Shown one piece after another: positions 1 to 11,322 of a stretch of DNA of 64,000 bases (positions are counted from its first letter, which is position 1; each line of letters starts with the position of its first letter). Under the pieces are notes generated by a model. The model saw only the letters and a list, made by a program, of their open reading frames with translations, was not told the origin of the DNA and ran no database searches. The position numbers were made by a program, and so were the translations under genes. Origin of the DNA: Aphis gossypii (taxonomy: Eukaryota; Arthropoda; Insecta; Hemiptera; Aphididae); NCBI RefSeq assembly GCF_020184175.1, contig NW_026083100.1, positions 62,001 to 126,000 on the forward strand. The letters are read 5' to 3'.

Positions 1-281
1 TGTCTGGGATTTGAACTCGATACCATTGTCTTTATTTACTCTATGGTAGACATCTAAACATCAGCTCGATGTACAATCAATATAATCTATGGTTTCTAAT
101 AGTTATTTTAGTTAGTTATGTATAATACATAGCATGTACTTCAAACCAATAGCAACGGTGCGTGATAAAGTGTGTGACAGATAGTCATTATTCTCTGCTC
201 AGTTAATTTCATTTAAGCTCAGTGTAAATTATGTGGATCGTGCATTTGAAGTTAAATTCAACACTCTGTCCATAGTCCAAA

Positions 282-3200
282 ATGCCTAGAGAACGACGTG
301 CGAACATCGGCCGCCGCACAAGACATGCAAGCCAGCAACAAGTCTATTCAAGGAACTTAAGAGAAGAAAGACAAAATATAATAAGAGAAAATGACCGATT
401 GAGACATCGCGTGAGCACACGAAGATCATTGGCATCATACAATCGCTTGGCATTCCAATATGATCCCACTGCGAACTACAGTGATGATGAAAATTTGGAT
501 ATTGGACGAATGACGACTATATGCCGATATTGCAATGCGGTAAAGTTCAAAAGAGAAACGGTTGGATTGTGCTGCGCAAGTGGAAAAGTCAAACTGGATC
601 CATTACTTACACCACCACAGCCACTGAAAACATTGTTTGATGGAAGTGATCCCGATTCCAGCCATTTTCTTCAACACATCCTTGAATACAATAACTGCTT
701 TCGCATGACTTCCTTTGGAGCTAATATCATTCGAGAAGGCGGCTTCATGCCGACTTGCAAGGTAAAAGATACAACACACATAACCAACACATAATTGCAA
801 CACATAACAACTTCATATACACCACACACTACACCATCACACGATTTACAATGTATTCATGAACAAATTTTAATGATTATTTGCAATTACAGATACAAGG
901 TCAAATATATCATTTGCATGGTTCAATGGTGCCAACACCAGATGAACCGCATCAATTTCTGCAAATATATTTCATTTCGTCGATGGTGGATCAGCTGAAC
1001 GTGCGGTGCAATATACAGGGAGCACAACAGTTAAAGAGACGAATTATTGAACAGTTGCAAGCATTTTTTCACGCTAATAATGCTGTGGTTAATATGTTCA
1101 AAACAGCATTGGAACGAATGCCATCGGATACGCACAAATTTGTCATAAGAGCGGATTGTACTCCAACAGGTGAACATGTGCGAAGATTCAATGCACCCAC
1201 CGTTAATGATGTTGCTGCAATTATTGTTGGCGATCCAACTAAATCACGAGACATTGTCGTTCAGCGAAGAAGCAATATCATGCATCGTGTAAACGAGACA
1301 CATCGTTTGTACGATGCGTTACAATATCCAATCATTTATTGGCAAGGGCAAGACGGATACGACATCACGTTGAAGATGGTCGATCCAATTACAGGTACAA
1401 TATTCACACACTAATTATTTCCATTATTACTTTTATTGGTTTCCATTAACAATTCATTTAATTTTGCATTTTCAGGAGTATCAACGAATAATAAAAATCT
1501 AAGCGCAATGAATTACTATGCGTATCGTATGATGATTCGTACACATGAGGAGAATGTCATTCTGAAGTGCGGTCGGCTATTCCAGCAATTCGCTGTCGAC
1601 ATGTATGTCAAAGTCGAGACCGAACGTTTAGCGTTCATCAGATTCAATCAGCCAAAGCTACGATCTGAGGACTATATACACTTGCGTGATGCTATTCATT
1701 CAGATGGTGATGTTCAGAATATTGGACGACTGACGATTCTCCCATCAACTTATATCGGAAGCCCACGCCACATGCACGAATACGCTCAAGACGCTATGAC
1801 GTACGTGTGAAATTATGGAACTCCGGATTTATTTATTACGGTCACATGCAATCCGAAGTGGACGGAAATTGAACGCGAGTTGGAACCGGGTCAAAAACCG
1901 CAAGATCGCCATGACATAATCGCCAGAGTATTTCAGCAAAAACTCAAGGTTATGATGGATGTGCTTACTAAGTATCGAGTTTTTGGTGACACACGTTGTT
2001 ATATGTACTCGGTGGAATGGCAGAAGCGTGGACTACCGCATGCTCATATCCTAATTTGGTTGCTGAACAAATTACATTCAAATGAAGTGGATGACATCAT
2101 ATCAGCTGAAATTCCTGATCCAGTCACTGATCCCCGTCTACTCGACATTGTGACGACACAGATGGTGCATGGACCGTGCGGTGCATTAAATCCATTATCG
2201 CCTTGCATGGCTGATGGAAAGTGCACAAAACGATATCCGCGACCGTTAGTTGCTGAAACAGTCACAGGGAACGATGGATATCCAGTTTATCGTCGGCGTT
2301 CAAAAGAAGATAACGGTCGAACTATCAAAGTTAAAGTTCAAAATCAAGAGATTGAGATCGGAAATGAATTCATTGTACCATATTGCCCGCTGCTATCACG
2401 AATTTTCGAAACACATGCAAACGTTGAGAGTTGTCATTCGGCCAAATCAATCAAATATTTGTGCAAGTACGTCACAAAAGGCAGCGACATGGCTGTGTTT
2501 GGTATTGCGTCGGAAAATGTGAATGACGAAATCAGCAACTTCCAAATGGGCAGATACGTCAGTACTAATGAAGCACTGTGGCGATTATTGTCATTTCAAA
2601 TTCATGAAAGATATCCCACAGTTGTACATTTAGCAGTGCATTTGGAAAATGGCCAAAGAGTTTACTTCACTGAGGCTAATGCGGCACAACGAGCTGAGAG
2701 ACCACCATCGACAACATTGACTAGCTTCTTTGCAATGTGTGAAGCAGATCCATTCGCAGCGACGCTGATGTACGTTGAAATGCCCAAGTATTACACTTGG
2801 AATCAATCAACAAAGAAATTCAAACGTCGCAAACAAGGAACCCCAGTTCCAGACTGGCCACAGGTGTTTTCAACTGATGCACTAGGTCGTATGTACACTG
2901 TTCATCCTAGAAACGATGAATGTTTTTATTTGCGACTGCTGTTAGTAAATGTACGTGGACCGAAATCATTTGCGCATTTGAAAACTGTGAATGGCCACCA
3001 ATGCCAAACATATCGAGAAGCATGTCAACTATTGGGTTTGCTGGAGAACGATTCTCATTGGGATTTAACACTTGCAGATTCAGTTGTTTCATCAAATGCG
3101 TACCAAATACGAACGCTGTTCGCAATTATCATCACCACATGTTTTCCTTCACAACCAATTCAGTTATGGAACAAATACAAAGACGCCATATGTGAAGATA

Positions 3201-4811
3201 TCTTGCATCGCTTGCGTATTCAAACGAATAATCCTGACATCCAAATAACCGATGAAATCTACAATGAAGGATTGATTCTGATTGAGGATCAATGCTTGAC
3301 TATTGCAAACAAGCTACTGATTGAAGTAGGAATGATTGCGCCAAATCGATCGATGCACGATGCATTCAACCAAGAATTAAATCGAGAGCTGCAATACAAT
3401 GTTGATACATTGCAGGAATTCGTTAGAAATAATGTTCCGTTGCTGAATGAACAGCAAAAACAAGTATACAAAACATTAATGCAAGCGGTGGACAATAATA
3501 CTGGTGGTCTATTCTTCCTGGATGCACCTGGAGGAACAGGGAAAACATTTGTCATTTCATTGATTTTGGCCACTATTCGATCAAGATGTGACATAGCTTT
3601 GGCGTTAGCATCATCTGGAATTGCGGCGACTCTTCTAGATGGCGGTCGTACTGCACATTCTGCGCTTAAGTTGCCACTCAATTTAAACACAATTGATACT
3701 CCAACGTGCAATATTTCCCGATCCAGTGCAATGGGAAAATTGTTAATGCAATGCAAGCTCATTGTTTGGGATGAGTGCACAATGGCACATAAGAAATCAC
3801 TTGAAGCACTTAACTTCACACTGAAGGATCTTCGGAGAAATAACAACATCTTTGGCGGCTTGATGATATTGTTGGCAGGCGATTTCAGGCAGACGTTGCC
3901 AGTAGTTCCCCGTGGAACGCCTGCAGATGAATTGAATGCTTGCCTAAAGGCATCACCTTTATGGAATAACGTAAAAACATTATCGCTAACCACTAATATG
4001 AGAGTTCAACTTCAAAATGATCAAAGTGCTGCACAATTTTCCAAACAATTGTTAGATCTTGGAAATGGAAAAGTCCCAGTTGATGCGACATCTGGATTAA
4101 TTACTCTTACCAACGACTTTTGCCGATTTGTAGACACTCAATTAGTTCTTATTGAAAATGTTTTCCCAAACATTAGTGAGAATTATAAGAATTATGCTTG
4201 GTTAAGTCAACGAGCAATTCTTGCAGCAAAGAATAATGATGTCCACGCACTGAATTTCACCATTCAATCAAAAATTGCTGGCGATTTGGTGACATACAAA
4301 TCCGTTGATTCAATAACAAATCCCGATGATGTAGTAAATTATCCAACGGAGTTTTTGAACTCTCTGGAGATACCAGGATTTCCACCACATAACTTGCAAC
4401 TGAAAGTTGGTACAGTTATTTTGATACTGCGTAATTTGAATCCACCGCGACTTTGCAACGGTACTCGACTTTCGGTAAAGAGACTTATGCCGAATTTAAT
4501 TGAGGCAACCATTATTAACGGAAAGTACGCAGGTGAAAATGTATGTATTCCTCGAATACCAATGATTCCGACTGATCTTCCGTTTGACTTCAAACGATTG
4601 CAATTCCCAGTTCGCCTTGCGTTCGCAAATGACAATTAATAAGTCGCAAGGCCAATCGCTTAGTGTTTGCGGGATAAATTTGGAAAATCATTGTTTTTCA
4701 CATGGACAGTTATACGTTGCGTGTTCACGAGTTGGGAAACCATCCGCTTTGTTTGTGTTAACGTCAGACCAAAAAACAAAAAATGTGGTTTACCAAAGAG
4801 CACTACAATGA
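282..4811 (+). pseudogene. Helitron Rep-helicase (RepHel), nearly intact
   Basis: Encodes the HUH-endonuclease/Pif1-helicase of Helitrons, which nicks and unwinds DNA during rolling-circle transposition. Likely exons are 282-761, 893-1394 and 1476-4811; the GT/AG boundaries keep frame. The Helitron-like N domain shows TCNPKW, the histidine pair in GLPHAHILIW, and the two-tyrosine motif YLCKYVTKG. The C-terminal Pif1 part has Walker A GGTGKT, Walker B VWDEC, AGDFRQTLP and, in the final segment, INKSQGQSL. There are two breaks: a TGA at 1808-1810 just before the TCNPKW block (probably a decayed CGA Arg codon), and a one-base frameshift near 4625-4632 before the last helicase motif. AATAAA-like sequence follows at about 4876. 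Family assignment is firm; exon limits are inferred. Confidence 0.93.
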
Positions 4812-4969
4812 AACAATTAAATAACACTTCATTTTAGTAGGTAATTGAAATGAATTTATTACTGTTGTGAAATGAAATAAATATTTTCCTTTTCAAATAT
4901 ATAACAAAAAAAATTTTTTTTCTTTATCTTTTAATCACCAAACGAAATGTTACATAAAACGAATCTGGT

Positions 4970-4998
4970 GGCGAAACGGAGTTCGCCGGGTCTGCTAG
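4970..4998 (+). repeat. Helitron 3' terminal hairpin and CTAG end
   Basis: GGCGAA (4970-4975), loop ACGGAG, TTCGCC (4982-4987), then a short spacer and CTAG. This is the standard Helitron termination signal. The next two bases are TC, the first two bases of another Helitron 5' end. Confidence 0.9.
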
Positions 4999-5338
4999 TC
5001 TATTATATAAAAATAAGTCCGGTTTTCCTCCCTGACGCTATAACTCAACAACGCCTGGACCGATTTCGCTCATTCTTTTTTTGTTAGGGTCGTAATTGCC
5101 AGGAGAAGGTTCTTAGGGACGAAAAATTTGAGAAAGTTATCGGGTTAGAGAAATATGACGAGGTGGTGATGAAATACAGAAGCGCCATCTATCCAGCAAA
5201 TAGTCAACTAAATTATTTTTGGTAGTCGATGGCAACCATTTAAATAAAATAAATCATTTATTTAAAATGTTTTTAAAAATGTATGCAAATAGACATACAA
5301 ACTTAAATCGTTGTCATAGTAAAAAAAGAAATTAAAAA
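4999..5338 (+). mobile_element. Helitron 5'-end fragment A
   Basis: Starts TC at 4999-5000, directly after the CTAG of the upstream Helitron, and continues with an AT-rich stretch and a block containing GGACCGATTTCGCT and AGGAGAAGGTTCTTA. The same block follows the 5' ends at 5339 and 5700, so these are related Helitron left ends. I find no 3' hairpin/CTAG before 5339, so this copy is truncated on the right. No coding capacity is seen. Confidence 0.75.
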
Positions 5339-5699
5339 TCTTTATATATAAAAATGGAGACAAAAATGTATAAAAATTCATCGATTGAGAACAGCTGAAC
5401 CGATTTCGCTAATTATTTTTTAGTAGTATTTGTTATTGTCTGGAGAAGGTTTGTACGAAAGAAAATTTTAAATAAGTCAACCGAATAAGTAGAAAAAGTG
5501 CAAAATCTATTCATTGATGTCTGGGATTTGAACTCGATACCATTGTCTTTATTTACTCTATGGTAGACGTAGACATCTAAACATCAGCTCGATGTACAAT
5601 CAATATAATCTATGGTTTCTATAGTTATTTTAGTGTGAAAATTTGAAATTTGTTGAGTAATTTTTTTTTAGTTCACAATAATCTATATATCTTCTATCT
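5339..5699 (+). mobile_element. Helitron 5'-end fragment B, close relative of the autonomous copy
   Basis: Begins TC at 5339-5340 followed by TTTATATATAAAAATGGAG. From 5518 to about 5634 it matches window bases 1-112 almost perfectly, with one 6-bp duplication (GTAGAC) and a one-base difference. It is therefore the left end of the same Helitron family as the big element. Similarity stops near 5634, before the Rep gene, and no 3' terminus is visible. Confidence 0.78.
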
Positions 5700-6804
5700 T
5701 CTATATATATAAAATAGAGACAAAAATGTATAACATTTCATCAATTGAGAACGGCTGGATCGATTTCGCTCATTCTTATTTTTTTTTGGTCGTAATTTCC
5801 AGGAGAAGGTTCTTATGTAAGAAAAAGTTAAGAAAATTGCACGGAAAATTAAAAAAAAATACAATGAAAATAAAAAATACCGATGACTACTATTACTATT
5901 ATTATTACTATTTTATTTTCGGTAATCATGGTAACAATTTTTTTGTTATTATTATTTATTTTCCCCATTTTTGTAACATTTTTCACTGATGATTCGCTCC
6001 TATTGGTCGTAAGAGAAGGTGCTTATGTAGTACAATTTTAGATGTAAAAAAACAACAACTGTCACTGCAGTCCAGCAAGAAAATAAACTATATTAAGGTC
6101 ACTATTGATTATAATTGAATATAATAATTATAGACCTGTTGTTATATTTTGTTAAAACCATAACAACAAAAATAAGAATTCGCAAAATAAGCCAATGTCT
6201 ACAGTAAATTTCAAATTCACAGCAATAAACTAACATAATAAGTTATACCAAGTTTTATTGTTTTACCAACAGGCAACAATATAAAAACCACGAGATGGCA
6301 CATTATTGTATTTTACCCACTGTAGTAAAATAAAAAAATTATATAACTTTGAAACTTAAGTGTTAGAAATTATAGCTTACGTACACATCTCGCGGGGTCC
6401 GCAATCCACCACGTGTGGATTGCCTACATGATAATATACTGCTCGCATAATCATAAGAGAGTCTCACGGCAACGGTAAGCAGAATGACTATAATATTATG
6501 ACTTGAGTAACTCACTGACTGATAAACGTAGAGCCTGAACAATGATAGATCGATGCTTACAATTTACACGGTACATTCGTAAAATCGTATCACAAATTTA
6601 GTGTGTAATAAGAAAGCATTTTACAAAATTCGCATATTAAAGTGGTGTTTTCACAAGATTTTTGAGAATCAAAACAGTCAATGAAAATGTCTAAGTTTTG
6701 AACACCGTTAAACCGAATAGTAAATAACAAATTAATCAAAATTCGAATCATATTATATAGAATTTGCATTTTTAACGGGCAACGAAGTGCACGGGGTCAG
6801 CTAG
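5700..6804 (+). mobile_element. Non-autonomous Helitron C
   Basis: Begins TC at 5700-5701 (TCTATATATATAAAAT), carries the same GATCGATTTCGCTCATTC-type block, and ends in GGGGTCAGCTAG with CTAG at 6801-6804 followed by T. The 3' hairpin (around 6775-6796) is imperfect. It is about 1.1 kb long with no ORF of note. A TAY-type microsatellite lies near 5885-5915. Its right end interrupts the reading frame of the minus-strand hAT transposase. Confidence 0.78.
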
Positions 6805-8272
6805 TTCAATATAAAAATTGAGACAATTGGTAAAAAATTCATGTTTGTCTTGATTTGAAAAATTATTTTCTTTTGAAAAAGCTACTGCACAAACACTACC
6901 CAAATATATTTCTTCGGAGGGCAAAAAGTTTGAAGGGTTCCTATATTGTAATTTAGAAACATCAGTAGATTGTATATATTCTGGTTTTAAATAACAATCT
7001 AAAATAGCTTTGTAAGTAGTTGAGACTTTAGAATAGACATTGTGAATTTGAGGACTTGGGGATTGAAACAATAAATTTAATTTTGTTAACATTGGCAATA
7101 CAAAGTCTAGAAAATGTAAATAAAGTATCGTAAATTTATTTGATAATTTGGAAAAAATTTATTCCGCTTTTTTATCAATTAAATACTGACCTTGGAAGTA
7201 CAACTTTAATGCTTGATATTGTTCAATCGTTCTTTTTACACTAGCATGCAGCGAGAGCCACCTAGTTTGGCTTGGATGAAGGAGCTTGAGAGGTTTACTT
7301 TCTACAAAGGTTTGAAATTCACTAAACTCTGTCTGTAGCTTGAAACTATACTTTATGTACACATAAAGTTCTCTGACCAAGTCTTCAACAAAATTTGGTA
7401 TTTTCTCACAAGCGTAAGAAGCACACAATGCCAACGAATGGCAAATGCATTTCATGACAAATATACCCTTTACTTCATTTTCCAACAATGTCTTGACTGA
7501 ATGGTTGATTCCAAACATTGAAGCAGCACCGTCTGAAGCAAATCCAATAAGATTCTTCTGGTAAGGAATATTGTTCTTTTGAAAGAAATCCATAATTGCC
7601 TCAAACACTCCATTAGCAGTCGCGTTAGAAATTTCTTGAAGGCAAGCAAATTCATCTTTCACAATAAATTGATTGTGATCTACCATACGGACTATAATCG
7701 CCAAATGTTTTACCGACGATTTATCTGTGGACTCATCGATAATTATGGAAAAATATTGGGCTTTCATTTTAGACACAAGAATTTCAAAGGCATACTTTCC
7801 CACTACATTTTTAACTATTGAAGTGGCTTTCGTTCTGTTGCAGGAAACATTTTTAAGAACTTCCGACTCCGGGGCTAATGTTTTTACAAGTTGAACCAGG
7901 TGATCTGAAGTTCTGAGAGATATGTTATGTTCCGTTATAAACATAGCTAAACGAATTTCCGCCTCTTTCCTTTTGTTTTCTAAACTTTGAAACTTTGCAG
8001 TATTGCACATGGTATCGATACGAGTCGTGTGGGAAATTACCTTGACATTCTTCTTATGTTTTTCTGATTTGGAATGTTTCCGTACTGCAGAGAGTCCTCC
8101 CAAAAAATCACCATTGCACAATTTGCAATGGAAGTATGTTTCACCCTTTTTGCTTGAGGAAATCCAAGCTGAAAATTCATTCATAGTTTGCCATTCCTTC
8201 TTGTATTTTGGAGTGTACGGTTTTTTTTTTTGGCCAACCTCTAACATTTTCAACTTCGTCGCTTGAAGACAT
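6805..8272 (-). pseudogene. hAT transposase fragment (hAT-1)
   Basis: Minus-strand hAT-superfamily transposase with an N-terminal BED-like zinc finger (FHCKLCNGDF, then H-x4-H in KHSKSEKHKK). Catalytic-domain signatures follow: IIIDESTDKS, GFASDGAASMFG and HPSQTRWLSLHASV. The likely start is the ATG at 8272 (MSSSDEVENVRGW), just after an AG acceptor at 8283-8284. A frame change in the A/T run at 8220-8231 separates it from the main frame. There is one in-frame TAA at 7159-7161. The frame runs off at 6805 into the terminal bases of Helitron C, so the C-terminal dimerisation region is missing. Terminal repeats were not located. Confidence 0.85.
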
Positions 8273-8340
8273 TTGAACGATTCTAAAGAAAAGAGTAAAT
8301 TATTATAAACTAAAAATTGTACAGTTAATATACTGCTCAC

Positions 8341-8945
8341 ACTTATTTTGAGTAAGTAAATAACTTACTTATAAATGTTATAGCGTGTGTAACAATGTTC
8401 AACAGACAATCAAACAACTATATTTAAGACAACATTAATTTAACTCTTGCATTATACTTTATAGTCCAAACAACAACGTATTATTAGAAAAAAGAGTTTT
8501 AAATTATAATACTTAATATGTTATAATTGATAATATAAATAAAAAAATTCAAAAATGATAACAACACTAATATTTCGTCAACGGTTTGGTATACCGCGAT
8601 ATACTAGGCGAGTTGAGTCGAACCATATTAGATATTATATTATAATATTATAATTTATAGTACATTCACGTATATGCGTCAGAGTTAATAAATACATTGA
8701 GATCATCGAGATAGATAAGAATATTTATTCTTATCTATCTCGATGAATAAATCACAGATATCTATACTAACGACGTATAGTATAAATATCAGCTGTGGAA
8801 TAAATGAGAATATTCTTATCAGATATCAAGGGAATTTACACTATCACATCATATTCATGTTATTATAAATCACGTTTTAAGATATACCTACAGCCGTATA
8901 TCTATAGCCGTGTTATAAATACATACATTTTGTTTTTATATTAAA
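8341..8945. other. Non-coding AT-rich stretch
   Basis: No coding region or recognisable gene. It holds several short self-complementary runs, the clearest being the palindrome at 8704-8745. It may be the upstream part of the hAT-1 element, but no terminal repeat confirms this. Confidence 0.5.
8704..8745. repeat. Perfect 20-bp-arm palindrome
   Basis: The arm CATCGAGATAGATAAGAATA (8704-8723) is followed by two bases and then its exact reverse complement (8726-8745). Such a stem could extrude as a cruciform or mark a transposon scar. No function is claimed. Confidence 0.9.
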
Positions 8946-9823
8946 CAATTTTTTTTTTTGTATATTATTACGGTAGTTAAAATAAGTCGAGGAAAATCCG
9001 AAGATTTAGAGAAAAATTTCGAGGAAATTCGAGGATTTTTAATTAAACTTGAAAGGATTTTCTATTTTTTCATCTGGCAACACTGCGCGTGCGACAGTCC
9101 GTTATTACTTCTTGAAATTTATATTATTTGTATAGTTTATTCATTATGGTTTTGTCCGCTTCTTTCTATTTTTATTATTTATTACTTTTTTTTGTATTGT
9201 TTTTGCTGCGCGGCAGTGTCATCAATTATTTTGCTAAACTTATTATTTTATTGTATCTCGATGACACTGTCCGCAGCAAAAGTTATAAAAGGCTGGACGC
9301 ACCAGCTCCGATCGCCTTTTTCCCGTCATTCTTCGGTCCGAAGACATCGTTCTGTTTTTTTTTGTCATTTCATTATTTTCAAAGCACATGTTGCAGAGTT
9401 TCTTTTTCATTCTTTTGAACCATCGTGTATTGTTAAAATTTATTGTCTGGTAGAGTATCGTTTCTACTTTCTAGTATCACTCTTTATGCAAATTATGAAT
9501 TATATATTTCCCAGCAGGATGGTCATTTTTTTGTCTGAATTCAGTTTTGTGGTGCCATCCTGTGTTATTCGTAAGCAGTTATCTTAAAGCGGTCGCACGT
9601 GTGCGGTTGTTCTTAATATTAAGTTTTTTATTGTATTATTATTTTAAGTACGTCCCCCGCACGGTCGCGTGGGATAAAATCCACCGCTTAAGGAACTGCC
9701 TGTATTGTGAATGTGAGTACCTACCTTGTTTTATACATATTAAGTTATATTTTATACCACTGGATTCATATTTTACATTATATTAATTTGTATTCTTTGG
9801 CCGACTGAGGCATATATATATAA
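8946..9823. other. LTR-like or promoter-like non-coding segment
   Basis: More GC-structured than its surroundings, with a T-rich start, an inverted repeat plus TATA box (9201-9290), a C-rich stretch (9651-9662) and complementary GC words around 9590-9685. This looks like the U3/R part of a retroelement LTR. I could not define TG...CA ends or a target duplication, and the long T-rich ORF across it (8958-9587) has no recognisable domain. Confidence 0.35.
9201..9290 (+). promoter_or_regulatory. Inverted repeat followed by a TATA box
   Basis: TTTTGCTGCGCGGCAGTGTC at 9201-9220 pairs with the region 9260-9281 (GACACTGTCCGCAGCAAAA), with one base gap and one mismatch over about 22 bp. TATAAAAGG starts immediately after, at 9284. 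The stem is conserved enough to suggest a functional or recent origin. Transcription start and gene are unknown. Confidence 0.5.
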
Positions 9824-9937
9824 TATTCATGTGCTAATCAAGCACCTTAAAAATTACATTTAATTTTATATTCATGTGCTAATCAAGCACCTTAAAAATT
9901 ATATTTTGTTATTATATTCACATGTGCTAATCAAGCA
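9824..9937. repeat. Three-copy tandem repeat, about 45-bp unit
   Basis: The unit contains ATGTGCTAATCAAGCACC. Copies start at 9824 and 9869 (45-bp period); a third, diverged and shortened copy starts at about 9914. The two complete units are nearly identical, including CTTAAAAATTA. There are no spacers, so this is a minisatellite and not a CRISPR array. Confidence 0.85.
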
Positions 9938-11198
9938 AATACAACATCTTTATATTTTATATTTATTACATTAATTTATATTACATTATTATAATCAAAT
10001 CACGCACATACATAATATATTAGTTGTTTTTTTTTTTTTTTATTTTATTTTCATAGCGTGAAAGCGCATTCAGTAATATTTATATGTTTTATTAACACTG
10101 AACGCTAGTATCGCCAACAACATTCCTCTGAAAAATATTAATTAAATACTTTTATTATAATACTTAGTTCAACCAATTTTAATTTACTATATCATCAACA
10201 AGTTATTATTAGGTACCATTTGACTTTTAAAATTTGAATCAGTAGTAAACTTGGTTTCTATATCAGTAGTATACATTTGTATGTTCTGCGCACTTTTGAC
10301 TGAGGAGATTGCAAAATTTAAGGTATAGTTTCCCCCTTATACTAATTATTTTTTCCCCTGTTACACATTAAGTTTAAACAGTGTATACACACTTCAACAC
10401 TATTTATTTCCCTTGTAAGTTAAACATTCAGGTTACACTGTAATTTCATTTTAATAAATTATAGATAAAAGTCGTTTTATTTAATTCATTCCAGTTCAGA
10501 CAGTTCAGCTAATATTCAACCATTGTTCAATCTGGTTCTGTTATTTTTAATCAAGTTTAATTCAATTAAGTTTTTTTATTTTTTTTTTAAAAAAAATTAA
10601 TTTTCAACAAATTAACAACAGTTTTTGTTCACTTAATTCGTCAGTACGAAACAATGCATATCCTACATATCCAGAATTTACTACATTTATATCAAGATTA
10701 AAAACATTCAATTTATTTCCGTTGACTTCATCTCAAGATAAATTACTTTAGTTAGCTTGGTCTTGAAAAATAGATCGACAGTGAGGTATGTTGAAATTGA
10801 ATGGCTTAATTATCAAATGTTTGCGTATAAACAGGTACCCATTATAACAATGAAAAATGCATGATTATTTTTTCAAGTAATTTTTGTTATTTCTTTTTAT
10901 TTACCCAAAAAATATCATAATCAGTAATTCTTATAAATTATTCTTAAGATTCTTAAATTTAATTCTCCATAAATCATAATACTTTTGTGTTTCAACATAC
11001 ATATTATTTTCAAATATTTTTTAAAGAACTATTTTACCATGGAAATTTTAATATAATATGTTTTTCAATGTATACCTACTACCTAGTTATAAGTAAAATA
11101 TTCCTAGGTGAGAACTGTTAATGGTGGTGGTACCAGAAAAGTGCGAGTATAAAAATCATTCTACAAGTCTGATGTGGTTGGTCTATCTTAAGAATTAT
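9938..11198. other. No gene recognised
   Basis: AT-rich sequence with T runs (10028-10048, 10571-10593) and many stops in all frames. I see no domain, terminal repeat or RNA gene. Confidence 0.5.
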
Positions 11199-11322
11199 TT
11201 TTTCCTGGTGGGAAATCATCCAAAGGAATGATTGATCAATTCTCAACAAATTTATTCGACTTCCAGAAAAATGATTTACCTGATGACTTGTCAGTAGGTG
11301 ATTTATATGATAAAACAGGTAG
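11199..11322 (+). other. Exon-like open segment
   Basis: One frame is open and of ordinary protein composition (GGKSSKGMIDQF, then an acidic DDLSVGDLYDKT). It ends at a good splice donor, ACAG/GTAGGT, at about 11321. Upstream in the same frame there are two TAA codons (about 11147 and 11188). It could be a lone exon of a decayed host gene, or chance. I do not recognise the family. Confidence 0.25.

Larger units (their letters stand above)
1..4998 (+). mobile_element. Autonomous Helitron, 5' end outside the window
   Basis: A rolling-circle transposon that encodes its own Rep/helicase (282-4811). The 3' end is canonical: a 6-bp stem hairpin at 4970-4987 followed about 8 bases later by CTAG at 4995-4998. 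The 5' TC end is not in the window. Bases 1-112 recur almost exactly at 5518-5634, where they lie about 180 bases inside another Helitron 5' end (TC at 5339-5340), so the missing left end probably lies roughly 180 bases before base 1. Terminal inverted repeats and a target duplication are not expected for this class and none is seen. The protein has only two disablements, which suggests recent activity. Confidence 0.93.

Noticed and set aside
1808..1810. Programmed readthrough or selenocysteine at the Helitron TGA
   Set aside because: Helitron proteins have an ordinary residue here, the change fits simple CGA-to-TGA decay, and a frameshift also breaks the gene.
3289..3993. 234-codon minus-strand ORF
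   Set aside because: It lies opposite the helicase domain of the Helitron gene, has no domain of its own, and is a shadow of the sense coding sequence.
6805..8272. Capture of the hAT gene by the Helitron
   Set aside because: The hAT sequence lies outside the CTAG terminus, so the Helitron inserted into it and did not carry it.
8958..9587. 209-codon plus-strand ORF rich in Phe, Tyr and Ile
   Set aside because: The composition reflects T-rich DNA. There is no domain, and the ORF crosses the inverted repeat and TATA box.
9824..9937. Possible CRISPR-like array
   Set aside because: Units are contiguous with no spacers, there are only three copies, and the DNA is eukaryotic; it is a minisatellite.
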